A stretch of DNA of 64,000 bases from Macquaria australasica (GCA_005408345.1 SEMN01001032.1:58230-122229), one strand, 5' to 3'; positions 46,001-57,341 are shown, counted from the stretch's first letter. The notes: generated by a model from the sequence alone, not told the origin. Program-made: numbers and translations.

Positions 46001-46373
46001 TCCCAGTCAAACTATCTGTAGTTTTGGTAGTGGCTGTGGAAGTAGCCATGGAGGGTTTGAGGGTAAGAAGGGGTGACGATGTGCTGGAAATCGAGATAGG
46101 AAGCTGACTTGTGGAGCTGATGCTTAATGTGGAGTCTGTGGTTGTGGAGGTGGTCAGAGCCTGAGTGTGCTCTGTTGAAGTGGCATCTGAACAGAAGCTC
46201 AAATTTTCTGAAGCCATGGGCGTATCCGTTTCCATCGGGACCGGTGTGTCATCACTGGACTCTGGCTGGACCGTGGTGCCGTCGGGCTGGGAGTGAGGGA
46301 TGTCCTCTATGGCCTCAGTATCCATGATCTCATCAGGAAGGAGGCTGTTGACCTCTGGTGACACCACATCCAT
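38167..46373 (-). CDS. lin54: LIN54, CXC-domain DNA-binding subunit of the DREAM/MuvB complex
   Basis: Thirteen coding exons (5'->3'): 46373-45618, 44127-44019, 43878-43748, 43311-43156, 41853-41652, 41549-41476, 41374-41180, 41087-40996, 40644-40573, 40366-40264, 40187-40050, 39854-39652, 38368-38167. The total is 2433 nt, 810 aa; human LIN54 is about 749 aa. It binds CHR promoter elements and recruits MuvB for cell-cycle repression (DREAM) or activation (with B-MYB/FOXM1). Visible are the start MDVVSPEVNSLLPDEIMDTE, a Ser/Thr/Gln-rich middle with conserved blocks (ISANHQIILNKV; IQVPGSRFHYVRLVTATT; LIMPATPLPQIQPNFTNLPP), and the tandem CXC (CRC) domain: first repeat from C586, second from C660, linked by [20 protein letters not shown]. 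Tyr597 and Tyr671 match the two minor-groove tyrosines of human LIN54, with the same 74-residue spacing. A helical C-terminus (EEFGHCLMRIINSAGKAK) follows. All introns are GT-AG and phases close. Exon 1 has an acceptor 20 nt before the ATG, so a noncoding exon precedes it. Confidence 0.97.
38715..39306 (+). mobile_element. hAT element fragment with BED zinc-finger, exact 8-bp duplication
   Basis: The ends TAGGGCTGCCAAGATTAG and TTTGTGGCAGCCCTA are inverted. GTACACTT flanks both sides exactly (38707-38714 and 39307-39314). Inside, on plus, a short frame holds QCKICKAEHAFHGSTTAMHE and HLKRKH, the C2H2 BED finger at the N-terminus of hAT transposases, then ends after about 60 codons. The catalytic region is absent, so this is an internally deleted copy of an autonomous hAT. 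It lies in lin54 intron 12. Confidence 0.92.
39946..40037. repeat. (TA)n microsatellite filling half of lin54 intron 11
   Basis: Ninety-two bp of alternating TA broken once by CTC (about 39987). The intron is only 195 bp (39855-40049). The array begins 11 bp from the splice donor. Spurious Tyr/Ile open frames run across it on both strands. Confidence 0.97.
40947..40987. repeat. 41-bp segment shared (inverted) with cops4 intron 7
   Basis: GTTGGTCTGTCCCACATCAA and the 21 bases after it match the reverse complement of 52550-52590 with two differences. It starts 8 bp inside lin54 intron 8. Similarity stops on both sides, so it is probably a shared fragment of an unknown repeat. Confidence 0.6.
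42232..42935. mobile_element. Pair of hAT-type MITE copies in opposite orientation (lin54 intron 4)
   Basis: The first copy (about 42232-42545) starts TTAGGGCTGCAACTACCAAT with TCGATTAATCTGCC and ends with GATCGACTAATTGATTAATA. The second (about 42600-42935) runs the other way, ending AATCGATTATTTGAGAAAAT and TAGTTGCATCTCTAC. Both carry the CTCACATTTAAGAAGCTGGA / CCAGCTTCTCAGTTGTGAGG motif in opposite sense. They are non-coding. Confidence 0.75.
44545..44756 (-). mobile_element. tRNA-derived SINE
   Basis: Read on minus, it opens GGGTGCCCCTGGCGTACCAT (A-box-like TGGCGTACC) and later has GGTTTGATTCC, one base from the pol III B box GGTTCGATTCC. A pyrimidine-rich stretch (CATCATCCCCTCTCTCTCGC) and an AT-rich tail follow. 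The spacing of the two boxes fits a tRNA-like head. It is in lin54 intron 1. Confidence 0.7.
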
Positions 46374-47099
46374 GCTTGTAAAGTCTCAGGTCTCTGTTAA
46401 TCCCAAAAGAACAATGGAATCATTTTACATTGTTAGTACTGTAAAATGTGTCAAAGATATGCACTTTTTTCCAATTGAACACGTATAAATTAGATTTAAG
46501 AAATATTTTCAGATTTTCTTTATTATTTAAATGCAATATTTTTAGCCAGATTTCGGAGAAGCATGCATTTACTGCACTAAATGCATCGTGGTCACCTGAT
46601 GCACGCAACATATCACAGGCAGAAGTCAGAGACTATGTTGGTTACTTTACACATAGTTGCCGCATTCAATTGCAATAAACAAGATTTATAATTCAAAAGA
46701 TGTGTTGTTGTACATGCACACAAATATGCATGACTGGACAATAATGCAGTCTGCTTGCAAAAGGCTTTGCAAGAAAAGTAAACAAACAAGCAAGGCCGTT
46801 AAAGCCAGCGAGTTAGCCGTATTCACACCTTCGTGCAGGTACCTGTAGATTAGTTATCGGTAATCACGTGAGATTGAATCAATGGAGGGGCTCTACTAAT
46901 GCTGATGCTGGGTTAGCTAGGCCGTATCTTCGTCCTGCTGCACTCTGCTCAACATTACTCCACCGAAACGCACATATGAACCCTGCCCACCCCCATAACC
47001 ACACACACACACACACACACAAACACACACAGCTAACTGCTGATTGCTTTCACGTCCCCTTATGAAACCGTGGTGAGCTGCACTCATTTGTGTAAGACA

Positions 47100-48060
47100 A
47101 ATAAATAAACAAACACAGATACAGAAGCGGCCCCCGGTTGGGGCGAAGCGACAGGCTGTTACTATTTCAGGCCGGGGTTGGATTTCGAAAGATCCGCCAT
47201 TTTTACCTCGTCATCAACCCCCGTTAGCTCCGCGGCTAACGCCGAGCTGCCGCGGGAATAGTACCTAACCCCCGCAAGAACGGAAGAGCTGCGGGAGAAA
47301 CGAAGACCACGACAGACCGCCTCGGCAGGCAGACTCCGGGAACGTCAGCAATGCCAGCCTTCGCCAACTCCTCCCGTCACCTGAGACGCGGGGACGCTTC
47401 ACTCCCGCACCTGAGCACCTGAGCACCTGGCGGTCTCGGCCGGGCGGCACGTGCAGCCTGTGCTCTTATAATCTTCCGACAGCAAACGCCGGAGGAACGG
47501 TTAACGCAACATCAGCGTAACTATCCCGCAAAACGAGGCGCCTCGGTGTTCAGCCAAGTTTTAATTCACTTTTCGCCTCAGTCGAGGACGCAGAAAACGG
47601 TCCACACGCACCGAGCCGTGTCCACCGTAGCCGAGCGGTTCCCGGGAACACCCCCAGCCTCGACCCTCTTTATTGGCGTCCTCCTTTAACCATCTTTACC
47701 ATCTTTATCTTCGTCTTCACCAGCACCAACCGCACTAGCGAACTTGCCGAGCTCGCTAACCCGAGCTAGCTAGCGCAACGTTGAACCTCAACACCGGACA
47801 CTTTCTCCGACCGGACGCGGCGTAGCGGACCCTGGGACGGGCCAAACACACCAGTCGCGCTTACCCGAGATATTTGCGCCGGGCGACGTTTCCAGACGAG
47901 AACGAGGAAAGGAGAAGGCGATTGTTCAAAATACCGCGCCGAGCGCCATTCCTCCCTGACATTTCACAAGTCGGCCACGCCCTCCGCGTCCTACGTCACC
48001 GCTGCGTAACTCTTAAAGGCGCAGCGCAACTCCGCCAAACGTTCATTTACGTTCAGGTAA
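47100..48060 (-). promoter_or_regulatory. lin54: lin54 CpG-rich promoter and noncoding exon 1
   Basis: This is about 900 bp of CpG-rich DNA. In gene sense a donor CTCGG|GTAAGCG ends a likely noncoding first exon at 47865; it would splice to the acceptor at 46394/46395 just before the coding exon. Transcription probably starts between about 47900 and 48050. Around there, in gene sense, are TTTGGCGGA (E2F-like, 48029-48037), CTTTAAG, and GGCGCGGTATTTTGAA (47925-47940), which reads as a CDE-like GC box next to TTTGAA, the CHR word bound by LIN54 itself. A (CA)n run lies at 47003-47030. Confidence 0.55.
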
Positions 48061-49012
48061 AAGCATATATTTGCAATTAATCCCATAAGAAAAGTAAACA
48101 AAGCTCTGCAAAAAAAAAAAAAAAAAAAAAAAAATACAACTACACATGGCCACCGATATCACACAAAGGTTAGCTTATTTACTTTCTGAAGAGCAATGCT
48201 GATGCCAAGATTTACTAAAATAAATAAATAAATAAATGTAAAGCTCAGCGGCTTAACGGACGCAGCACATTCTACAAAAAATAGCAAAAGGAATAAAAAA
48301 TACAGAGAAACTAATAATACCCAAAAATGAGAAGGAAAGAAGGAAGAAACCGTGTTTAAATAAGAAGTGTATCTCTTTTGCAGATAGATTATTAACTTTC
48401 AAATCAGGGTTGTTTTGTGAAGCGAAGTCACATTTTGTTTAAAGACAAAAATGTGTACAAAAATACAAATAAGAACAGGACTAGCACTGCTTAACAGAAC
48501 AAGGATAATATCTTTATTAACGTTCATTAATCGATTTTAATTAAAATACAGTAGATTCGTCCCCCCCCCCCCCCTCTAGCTACCAGGATAGGAGGCTTGC
48601 CAAGAATTTTATAAACTGGTTGAAACACATATTATTACTTAATAATAATAATATGCATGCATTGGGCAGAGCCGATTTTGTGCATTTAGGCATCATATTG
48701 TGTTTCCAGCACATATCCTGCAGCCCCAGAAACATTTTTTTAAGATCAATATTAATTTGATTAAACACAAACATATATCGCATCATGTAAGCATAATATC
48801 CACGGAAATAAGTCGATTTTGCTGCAGGGCCTCTCTGCAATAAAGGGCCCCAGAGCCTCAGGGGAGAGAGGCATTGTCCTGTTTGTAATCCAGTCTTGGG
48901 TGAGGACAACAAAATAGTTTGCAGAAATCAGTAATTCCCTTGAAATTATTAACATGCCCGATATTCTGAGCTTTCGCCGTGCGCGCTCCCGCGATGTTCA
49001 TGCGCCCTCTAT
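48061..49012. other. Non-coding spacer between lin54 promoter and palindromic repeat
   Basis: This holds a 30-bp A-run (about 48111-48134), an (ATAA)n patch (48220-48238), a C-run (48561-48573) and AT-rich unique-looking DNA. The minus-strand open frame at 48580-48912 shows no family signature. Nothing else is recognised. Confidence 0.5.
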
Positions 49013-49868
49013 GGCAAGCCAAAGGCATCAAATGTCGTCAGGTCGGCACATGTCCCTGGTACATAAAACGACATAAAATAGGGCGTCCTGACGGGTTTCA
49101 CGCTGCTTTTTACGCCGTTTTTATTTATAACGCCGCTTTTTATTTATAACGCCGCTCTTTACTCCGTTAAAACCCGTCCAAGACGCGCGTTATTTACGCC
49201 GTTTTCTTGTGCGGTAATGAGCCCTTCCTCCTGTTTTACACAGCCAGTAAATCCAGAAGAGTAAAGTCAGACCAAAGCAGTGCATCCATGAAAGACGCTT
49301 GCCATTGCGAGGCAAGATTGCTGTCTGTGTTGTCTTTATAAATTAATTAAAAATGTTCAACAAAAACTCTGGATTTACTGGCTGTGTAAAACAGCTCATT
49401 ACCGCACAAGAAAACGGCGTAAATAACGCGCGTCTTGGACGGGTTCTAATGCGCGTAAAAAGCGCCGTTTAACGTACCTCCCTAGAGCGCTGTAAAAAGC
49501 GGCATTTCGTATGGTTTTTACGGGCATAAAAAGCGGCGTTGTAAATAAAAACGGCGTAAAAAGCCGCGTGAAAACCGTCAGGACGCCGTATTTTACGGCG
49601 TTTTATGTACCAGGGACGTGTGCCGACCTGACGACATTTGATCCCTTTGGCCTGCCATAAAAACCCGTCCAAGACGCGCGTTATTTACGCCGTTTTCTTG
49701 CTCATTACCACACCAGAAAACGGCGTAAATAACGCGCGTAAAAAGCGGCGTTTTAAAATGTAACGGCGTGAAAAGCGGCGTGAAAACCGTCAGTTCGCCG
49801 CATTTTACGCCGTTTTATGTACCAGGGACGTGTGCCGACCTGACGACATTTGATCCCGTTGGCTTGCC
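49013..49868. mobile_element. CpG-rich palindromic element plus a partial second copy
   Basis: The left end GGCAAGCCAAAGGCATCAAA (49013) and the end at 49656 (ATTTGATCCCTTTGGCCTGCC) are inverse copies. The two arms (about 49013-49265 and 49368-49656) continue to match, including GTCCCTGGTACATAAAACG, CCCGTCCAAGACGCGCGTTA, TTTACGCCGTTTTCTTGTGC and CAGCCAGTAAATCCAGA. A partial second copy (about 49657-49868) repeats the right half and ends GTTGGCTTGCC. Much of it is built of short GGCGTAAAAA / TTTTTACGCC words. No protein frame exists. It ends 20 bp from the duplicated cops4 promoter unit. Confidence 0.85.
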
Positions 49869-50009
49869 GTGTTGACCCGAGGACCGAGCTCGCCCCGCCC
49901 GGCGGGACGCAGACCGGAAGGCTCGCCCCGCCCGGCGGGACGCAGACCGGAAGGCCCGCCCCCCTCCCGGCAGAGGAAGCCGGTGTTGTTGACGCTTCGA
50001 CGGGCGACA
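49869..50009 (+). promoter_or_regulatory. cops4: cops4 core promoter and 5' UTR with 33-bp tandem duplication
   Basis: The 33-bp unit 49888-49920 is repeated exactly at 49921-49953. Each unit contains CCCCGCCC (GC box) and ACCGGAAG (ETS/GABP site). A TATA-less promoter with ETS and GC boxes is usual for housekeeping genes. The ATG of cops4 is 57 bp after the second unit. Confidence 0.75.
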
Positions 50010-53000
50010 ATGGCGACCGAAGTGAGGCAGGAGCTCGCGCAGCTGATGAACTCGACTGGATCTCACAAAGATCTCGCTGCCAAGTACGTGACGAACACGC
50101 CGCTTGCTCGCAGCAGCTTTTCCAGATGTTTCGCAGCAGCTTTTCCAGATGTTTCGCAGCAACGAAACAGCTGCGGCAGCTCAAGCTAAGCTAACGTTAG
50201 CTGCCTAGCTACATTAGCCGTACATTCTGCGAGGTCAACGTTAAGCGTTTAACGTTAACAGCGTAATTGTCCGTCAGGGACTTTACTGTACGAAACTTTT
50301 TTTTTTTGAATTTCAAGCGACATAAAGCGGCGAGGGTGACGCTGCCGTTGTCCGTTATCACGTATTTATTATCTAACAGCTAATGTCTCCGTTTCCCTCG
50401 TTAAAAAAACATCAAGGCTCAAAATGGTATTTGAGAAGAAACGTACAATTCACACTCCCGCTGCTGCTTCTGCTCTCTCATATTCTCTTTCTGTTTCCAT
50501 TTCAACAACGTGATGAGTGTCCACAAATCAGTTGCACAGGCCTCCACCAAAATATGGCGTTGTTTCTAATCTGTAAAATCTTTTATAGATATCGACAAAT
50601 TTTGGACAAGGCCATTCAGTATACAGATGCAGATCAACTGGAATCCTTGAAGGCCTTTGTTGAAGCAAGTATGCGGTGCCTGCGTTCTTTTCTTTTATAC
50701 GCCATCACCTTTTTCTACATGCTTAGTGCATTTGGACATCTTACCATAATAATCCTATCTTTCTTTTACAGTGGTCAATGAAAATGTCAGTCTTGTCATC
50801 TCGAGACAGCTGCTCACCGACTTCTGCACACATCTGCCCAGCCTGCCTGACGCCACGGCTAAAGCAGTGTATCACTTCACCTTGGAAAAGATTCAGCCGA
50901 GGGTCATCTCCTTTGAGGAGCAGGTAAATGCCCTCACACACACTCTCACAGCACTAATGGGAACTTGTTGTTGATCATTCAGTCAGTGTTCTTATCGAAA
51001 TGCATAATAAAATTATGTCCTCACACGTCCTCAGGTAGCCTCAATCAGACAGCACTTAGCAACCATTTATGAAAAGGAGGGAGACTGGAGAAATGCTGCT
51101 CAGGTTTTAGTTGGTATTCCCCTGGAAACAGGACAGAAGTAAGTAAGCTACTGGCAGATTTATTTCCTGACTTTTGATGTTTGTGATATTTCCAGGTCTT
51201 TAAATACCTGTTTTTATTTCCTCCCTTAGGCAATACAATGTTGACTATAAGTTGGATACATACCTGAAAATAGCCCGTCTCTACTTGGAGGACGATGATC
51301 CAGTGCAGGCAGAGGCCTACATCAACAGAGCCTCATTGCTCCAGAATGAGTCCTCCAATGAACAGCTGCAGATACACTATAAGGTAGACAATCCCGCCAC
51401 AGGTTGCAGTTGAATGCAAACCCAGTGCTTAAATGAAACGTTATGGAGACTTTGCAGTAAACAATGTCTGGAGTAGCTTGGATCAGTTTTTCACGCCGTT
51501 TCCCTTTGTAGGTGTGCTATGCCAGAGTCCTAGACTTCAGGAGGAAGTTCATTGAAGCTGCACAAAGATACAATGAGCTGTCTTATAAGTCAATTGTCCA
51601 TGAGACTGAACGTCTGGAGGCACTGAAACATGCCCTGAACTGCACCATACTGGCCTCTGCAGGTACCGCCGAGACTAATGTGTTTAGGTTTACATTTTCA
51701 AAGACAATCTAAAAAATGACAGACTTATAAATAGTTGAGAGGCGTGTCTCATACCAAAAATATTCTCCCCTCTCTTTGTTTTAGGCCAGCAGCGCTCCCG
51801 TATGTTGGCCACTCTCTTTAAGGATGAGCGCTGTCAGCAGCTGGCTACTTATGGTATTCTGGAGAAGATGTATCTGGACCGTATTATCAGAGGAAACCAG
51901 CTGCAGGAGTTTGCTGCCATGCTGATGCCCCACCAGAAAGCCACCACAGCAGATGGTGAGTCGAGATAATTTACACAGCCTAAGCTGCTGAGTTGTTGGG
52001 TTTGGCAATGGGGCAACATTTTCCTATTACCACCATCACTTCTTTTTCGCTTATGAGTTGTGTTGGGAGCAGACACAACTTGCAAGTCCTCCAAAACAAG
52101 TAAACGGGGTCGCATGTTGTGACCCAAAGGACTTGTGTAAAACAACACAACCAATCATATGACATTCTGGATCAGTTGTAGGCGAGGATTTATTTGGGGA
52201 CAGTGAATGAGGCTTTGCAAAAATCTTGACAATCTTCCATAACCAACCTGCAAAAACTGCAGTGATTGAAGCCAATTGCAGCACTTGTTTTTCATCAAAA
52301 CCCACCATTTACTTATGTGAACATGTAACCGCCCTTAGGGTGCACTCTAGGACTAAGCATTACTGGGCATGATTGTGCAACAAGGTTATAAATCCAGATT
52401 TCTGTAGATTTAATGTGTCTAAGGGCCACATTAACAAACATGACCGGCACGGAGCAAATGTCTCTGCACCCTGCATATAATGTTTGAGGTCACCATTAGC
52501 CTGAAATGTCTGCTGTGCCACAGAAAACCTGTCCTCTTTTGCCAACAAGGGACAAGAAGGCAGTTCTTATTTGATGTGGGACAGACCAACAGAATCAGCT
52601 AATACTGAAATCGTCATCTGGGACTTCCTAAAAAGAATCTTTTTGCTAATCTGATAGATGAAAACATGTTAACACCAACATATAGGCCTACTTATGAAAC
52701 AGTATGATGACAGAAAAACTTAAAGCCATCAGGAAAAAAAGACCGCATAATGTTAGTGGTATTCTCTTTTGAGAATTTTTTGTTCACATTTTGGCAAATT
52801 GGCACCATTTAAAAGAATGCTGAATTAGCTATTAGCAGTTCCTGTTTGCAGTGTTCCCATAAATGTACAGAAAACTATCACAGGATTACTTTGATACTGA
52901 AGAAAACAGGATGATTCTCAGGCAAGTTCTGAAGTGTTTTTTTCCACATGATTTCTAAGTGGATTTATGAACATTTATTTGCGGTGGACATCAGAGATAA

Positions 53001-55191
53001 TGATATCCTCGGAATGTGTAAATCACACTGAATGATATCAATATGTGTTCGATGTTGTTTAATACGATTTGACTGAGTTATGACTCTGAGAAGGAGCAGT
53101 ATATCTTTGCCTCCCATTTAACTCTCCTGCCCCCATGGGGAGACTGTCTCTTTTGGCTTTGTCCTGCTGAATGTCCATGTTTATTAGAGACAATATCCTG
53201 TAATTTCCCGATGGTTAAAATGCCGCCCCGAATGATGAGTTAAATTACTGAGGAGTTCCCTCCTCCCCCTGGAATGTTAATCTTGTCCGAATGGGGCTGA
53301 AGATGAAGCCATCAAGAAGCTCATTAACAAAAACCAAAATGTATTCATGTTGAGGAGAAGGGGCTGATGCCAGTGGAGAAACACACTCGTGTCAGTCTCG
53401 GGGCAGTACGAAAGTTCTCCCGGATGTCTCAATAAAAAGGGTGCAGTCGCTATAGTGCAGTAGTAGTTTATTGAGCCTTTTATGGTCAACATTTTGAAAT
53501 GCAGTCTTCATATTGGCTAATAGTTTTTCAAGCACACCCTCACAACTTAGAGACTGAGAAAATTGTCCCTGGCTAATGCATAAACTTAAAAAAACTGAGT
53601 GGATTATATAATCAATGACACTTATAAGAGCTCTTGCCTGTATTTGCGTGATCTTCCTTAATGTGCATAAAAGAGCCGCACACACAAAGAGACTGTGCTT
53701 CCAAAAATGTGTCTGAAACCAGGCATAAAATGAATCTGACCCTCAACTCTTTGAGGTTCATAATATAAGCGTGAATGTAATTTAAGTTGTGTGTTCGCTC
53801 TGCAGGCTCCAGCATCCTTGACAGAGCTGTGATTGAACACAACCTCCTGTCTGCTAGCAAACTCTACAACAACATCACTTTTGAAGAACTAGGAGCACTG
53901 TTGGAAATCCCCCCGGCAAAGGTCAGACATCGATTAGATAAATATTTTGTCTGTTTTTCTTTTTTTTTTCCTGCAAACAATCACTATGACATAACTTCAC
54001 TGTATGTACATGGAAATGAATATTAAGCTCTAGATATTTACACAGTTGGAACTAATGTTTCTATTCAGCGGTGTGAGGAAATTTGTTAGATCCAAAAAAT
54101 ACATTTTCTGCTTGTATTAAATATTCTGTATACTTCACACATGTAATTTATGTAGCTGTTTATTTTCCCGTAATGTAGGTTGAGGTGTTAACTTCCTTTT
54201 TTTTGTCTTTAGGCAGAGAAAATAGCTTCCCAGATGATCACTGAAGGACGCATGAATGGCTTCATCGACCAGATAGATGGCATTGTACACTTTGAGAGTG
54301 AGTAACAGCAGCCGATGTGATTCAGAGCGGCCCTCTCTTCTACTATCTTGTATGGATGTGAAGCTTGAAGGGTCTCTAAAGTCTGTGGAAACCCTCTGCA
54401 TGAACCGGGGTGAAGGCTTTGCTTAGAGTGAGGACCTCAACACCCAACCTGACCTGTTTATTAGAGACAAGGCATGTTCCTTCGTAAGATGAAACATCAG
54501 CTTGATATGCATTATAACTCTGGGTACAAGTGAAGGAAGTGACAGACAGATTATTACGGTTCTGACTGAAAAGAGGGGGAAGTGAATACATATTGACATA
54601 TTGAGAACTAAAACCTGAATTAATTGTCCGTCCGCTGTATACAAACGAGAATGACATTTACAAGGTTCCGCTTTTCATTACACACACAGGTTGTGTGTTG
54701 AACTTTTCAAGTTAGGAATATGCTTGAATTCTAATATACTCCTTGAACATGCCTGATTTTCAACATAATCTAATAATGTTTGGTTTAGGTACCTTGAACG
54801 TGCTTGAAAAGTGCTTGAATTTTACTCTTAAAAAGCTGTACGCACCCTGTATATACTGTTACCGTAATATAAAATTACATCATATACCGTGATGGAAGAT
54901 TTTGGCCATATCGCCCACACGTAGCTGTAATACACCAGGCATCGCAGCCATTAAAAGTCACACAGAGTTTGAACATGTACACTTGTTGTTCACATGTCAT
55001 GAAATGGAAATGTGTTTGATGGTCATTTTTTTTGTCTTCTTCTTTAATCTCCTCCAGCCCGTGAACCCCTTCCTACCTGGGACAAACAGATCCAGTCTCT
55101 GTGTTTTCAGGTCAACAACCTCTTAGAAAAGATCCGTCAGGCTGCTCCAGAGTGGGCTGCACAGGCTATGGAAACCCAGATGACCCAGTAA
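50010..55191 (+). CDS. cops4: COP9 signalosome complex subunit 4
   Basis: Ten exons: 50010-50083, 50589-50668, 50772-50923, 51035-51138, 51230-51383, 51512-51662, 51785-51955, 53806-53921, 54213-54297, 55058-55191. The total is 1221 nt, 406 aa, the usual COPS4 length. The CSN removes NEDD8 from cullin-RING ligases; CSN4 is a PCI-domain scaffold subunit. Visible are the start MATEVRQELAQLMNSTGSHK, helical repeats (LLTDFCTHLPSLPDATAKAV; EKEGDWRNAAQVLVGIPLET; YLKIARLYLEDDDPVQAEAY), the PCI region (LATYGILEKMYLDRIIRGNQ; LLSASKLYNNITFEELGALL; KAEKIASQMITEGRMNGFID) and the C-terminus WAAQAMETQMTQ. All introns are GT-AG and in phase. The start codon follows a CpG-rich promoter. No defect is seen. 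Confidence 0.98.
50106..50151. repeat. 23-bp tandem duplication in cops4 intron 1
   Basis: The unit CGCAGCAGCTTTTCCAGATG+TTT occurs twice in succession and begins a third time, 22 bp after the exon 1 donor. It has no evident function. Confidence 0.85.
51956..53805 (+). other. Large cops4 intron 7 without recognised gene
   Basis: This 1.85-kb intron holds the inverted 41-bp match to lin54 intron 8 at 52550-52590. Otherwise it holds AT-rich DNA with no clear repeat family. Minus-strand open frames within it (for example 53392-53685) lack signatures. Confidence 0.5.
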
Positions 55192-55919
55192 ACATCCCCA
55201 CCCTTTCCCCAAAAAAATCCCCTTAACTGCTCCCTCAGCCTGTCGTACAATGTTGTCTTCCTTGTCAAAAACGTCACCACTTCAGTCCCAGTAATGGAAA
55301 CGCCCAAGGAGAAGCCTCTGGTATCACCATCACTTTGAATTTTCAGAGAACACTGTTTTATTACTTTTGCTCACAGGGGAAATAGTTCAATGTTTCTTAA
55401 TATTTCAGATCTGTTTCTGGCTTACATATAATCACAGGAGGGGTGTAATGTAACATTTAGGTGTGACTTCATATTATTTACTCGGCATGTTGAAAATTTG
55501 GATATGATTATTCAGATAGTTGACATGTAATAGGGTAAAAAAGAAGTGAAAGATGCGAACAAGTCATCCATTTAAGCTTTTGTGTGCCAACACATTCTCC
55601 TGTTTTAACTTAACATAATTACACAGCAATATCTGTCAAGTGGTTCTTGATTTATGGCGTCATGTAAAACTTCTTGGTCCACACTTATGGAATTTCAGCA
55701 AAGATAATTAAATTCAAAGATGAGAGAAATTGTTCAGCATCATGGTCGTGTCATTTAAGTTTTTATTTTCTGCTTCAGAAACAATTCATTGAAATGTTAC
55801 ATGAGTTAAATCAGTGATGAAATGCACTTTCTGAGTTTGTTTTCCAGCAGCTTTCTCAACAAAGTCCTCTTTTAGCTACCAGGATGTTTGTTCTGGTTGC
55901 CCTGTGAGAAATTATATTA

Positions 55920-55925
55920 AATAAA
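55920..55925 (+). terminator. cops4: Candidate poly(A) signal of cops4
   Basis: AATAAA in TATTAAATAAAATTGTGC, 729 bp after the stop codon, the first clear signal downstream on the plus strand. It is followed by a T/GT-rich stretch (TTTTTTCTTTGG). Confidence 0.6.
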
Positions 55926-57335
55926 ATTGTGCATTTTTTCTTTGGAGTAGGTCAGAGTACTGCATGATACAGACAGAAAATGTCGATGTAAGTTAAGGTA
56001 GTCGGAGACCTTAGCTAAAACTATGTTTTGCATTTGAAAATGTAATTGAGATCAAGCGTTTGTTAGTTTCACTTCCACACAGCTCACACATTGGATCCAC
56101 ACACAGGTTTAAAGATGAGTGGGCACCGTCTAGTTTCCTGTAACATTTACGCTGAGGATGTACATGTTGAAAAATGTGTGTTAATTGTACAAATAATACA
56201 CAACTTTCCTCTGAAATTGAAGCTTTTAAAAATTTGACTGTTGCACCTGTTTGGCTACAATAATCTGTACAATATTAGCCTAATATCAAACAGCTTAAGT
56301 TATTATTTTACCTTTTCATATAGTTCTGTTGTTCGTCTGATAAAGAACATGACATACACAAGTTGTGCTGTTGATGGGGTGGTTACAGTAGCTCATATCC
56401 AGTATACTTCATTACATTTGTAGAGATTCACTCACTTGAAAGGCAGGACATAAGGAGGACCAAAAAGCAGAACAGATTTTGCAGACGTGTTAAGTTGCAT
56501 AATGACAGAACTCTAAAGTCGATGGACATTTCCTCTCTCTCCAACCATTTTAAACATATGTTCCTTAGTGCACACTTTCATTGTCTGTAATTATGATCCA
56601 AAACCTTGTTCTTAAAACAAAATGTACATGTACAGTGTGCATAACAATACAAATTTGGAATTGTATGTCATAGCTGTAATGAATGAGGCGAGTGTCTTTA
56701 TTAACAAATTCCCTCACGGCACCAAAACCAACAATGAACAGTAACAAGTATTGTCTGTGTAGCCACAACATGATAAACAGTAGCAGATGCTTCCTCCTAC
56801 TCTACAGAGATCAAACAGTAGCAGAGTTGTGAGAATGAACTACTATGCTCACCAGGTCAACTTTAGCTGTAGTGACAAACAATATTTGTTAGTAGCTACG
56901 TTCATAGTTGGTTTTTGTCTTGTCAGATGGTTTTTTAATGATGTTTTGCTCTCACACAGACTGTTTAACCTGCCTGCAACCGGTAAATACTACTCGGACT
57001 ACAAACAGACTACAAACCGAAACCAGACTGCTTCAGATTCCAAAATCTTGTCCCTTGCCTACAGATTCTGCATTCATATACGTATATCACAGCATGCTAA
57101 CAGACTCAAAATGACAACTGATGTATATAAGGTAAAATGTGTGTGTTTGGAGTGTTAGCATGCTAACATTGGCTAACTAGCACCAAACACACGGTACAGC
57201 TGAGGTGCTAGAAGTAAAATGAGGGGAGTCAGTAGGATTCATCATCTGGAGACAATGAATATCTGTACAAAATGTAATTTAAACGTAGCAGGGAAAAAAT
57301 GAGGGACTACCTCTACTAATTCAAATACAAATGTT
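55926..57335. other. Intergenic spacer between cops4 and plac8 (convergent 3' ends)
   Basis: AT-rich DNA. A 'TTAGCATGCTAACATTGGCTA' string (57157-57177) marks a common fish repeat fragment. The short open frames seen on both strands (56241-57158) have no family signature. No gene is supported. Confidence 0.5.
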
Positions 57336-57341
57336 TTTATT
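57336..57341 (-). terminator. Candidate poly(A) signal of plac8
   Basis: AATAAA on minus at the far end of the likely last, noncoding exon, which begins after the acceptor CTTCTAG| at about 57729. The 3' UTR would therefore be about 400 nt after splicing. Confidence 0.45.

Noticed and set aside
49469..50194. Arg-rich and Ala/Pro-rich open frames across 49.5-50.2 kb
   Set aside because: They come from the GC-rich palindromic element and from antisense or out-of-frame reading of cops4 exon 1 and its promoter duplication.
52160..53860. Several minus-strand open frames across cops4 intron 7 and exon 8
   Set aside because: Short, without domain signatures; those past 53806 are antisense to the verified cops4 exon.
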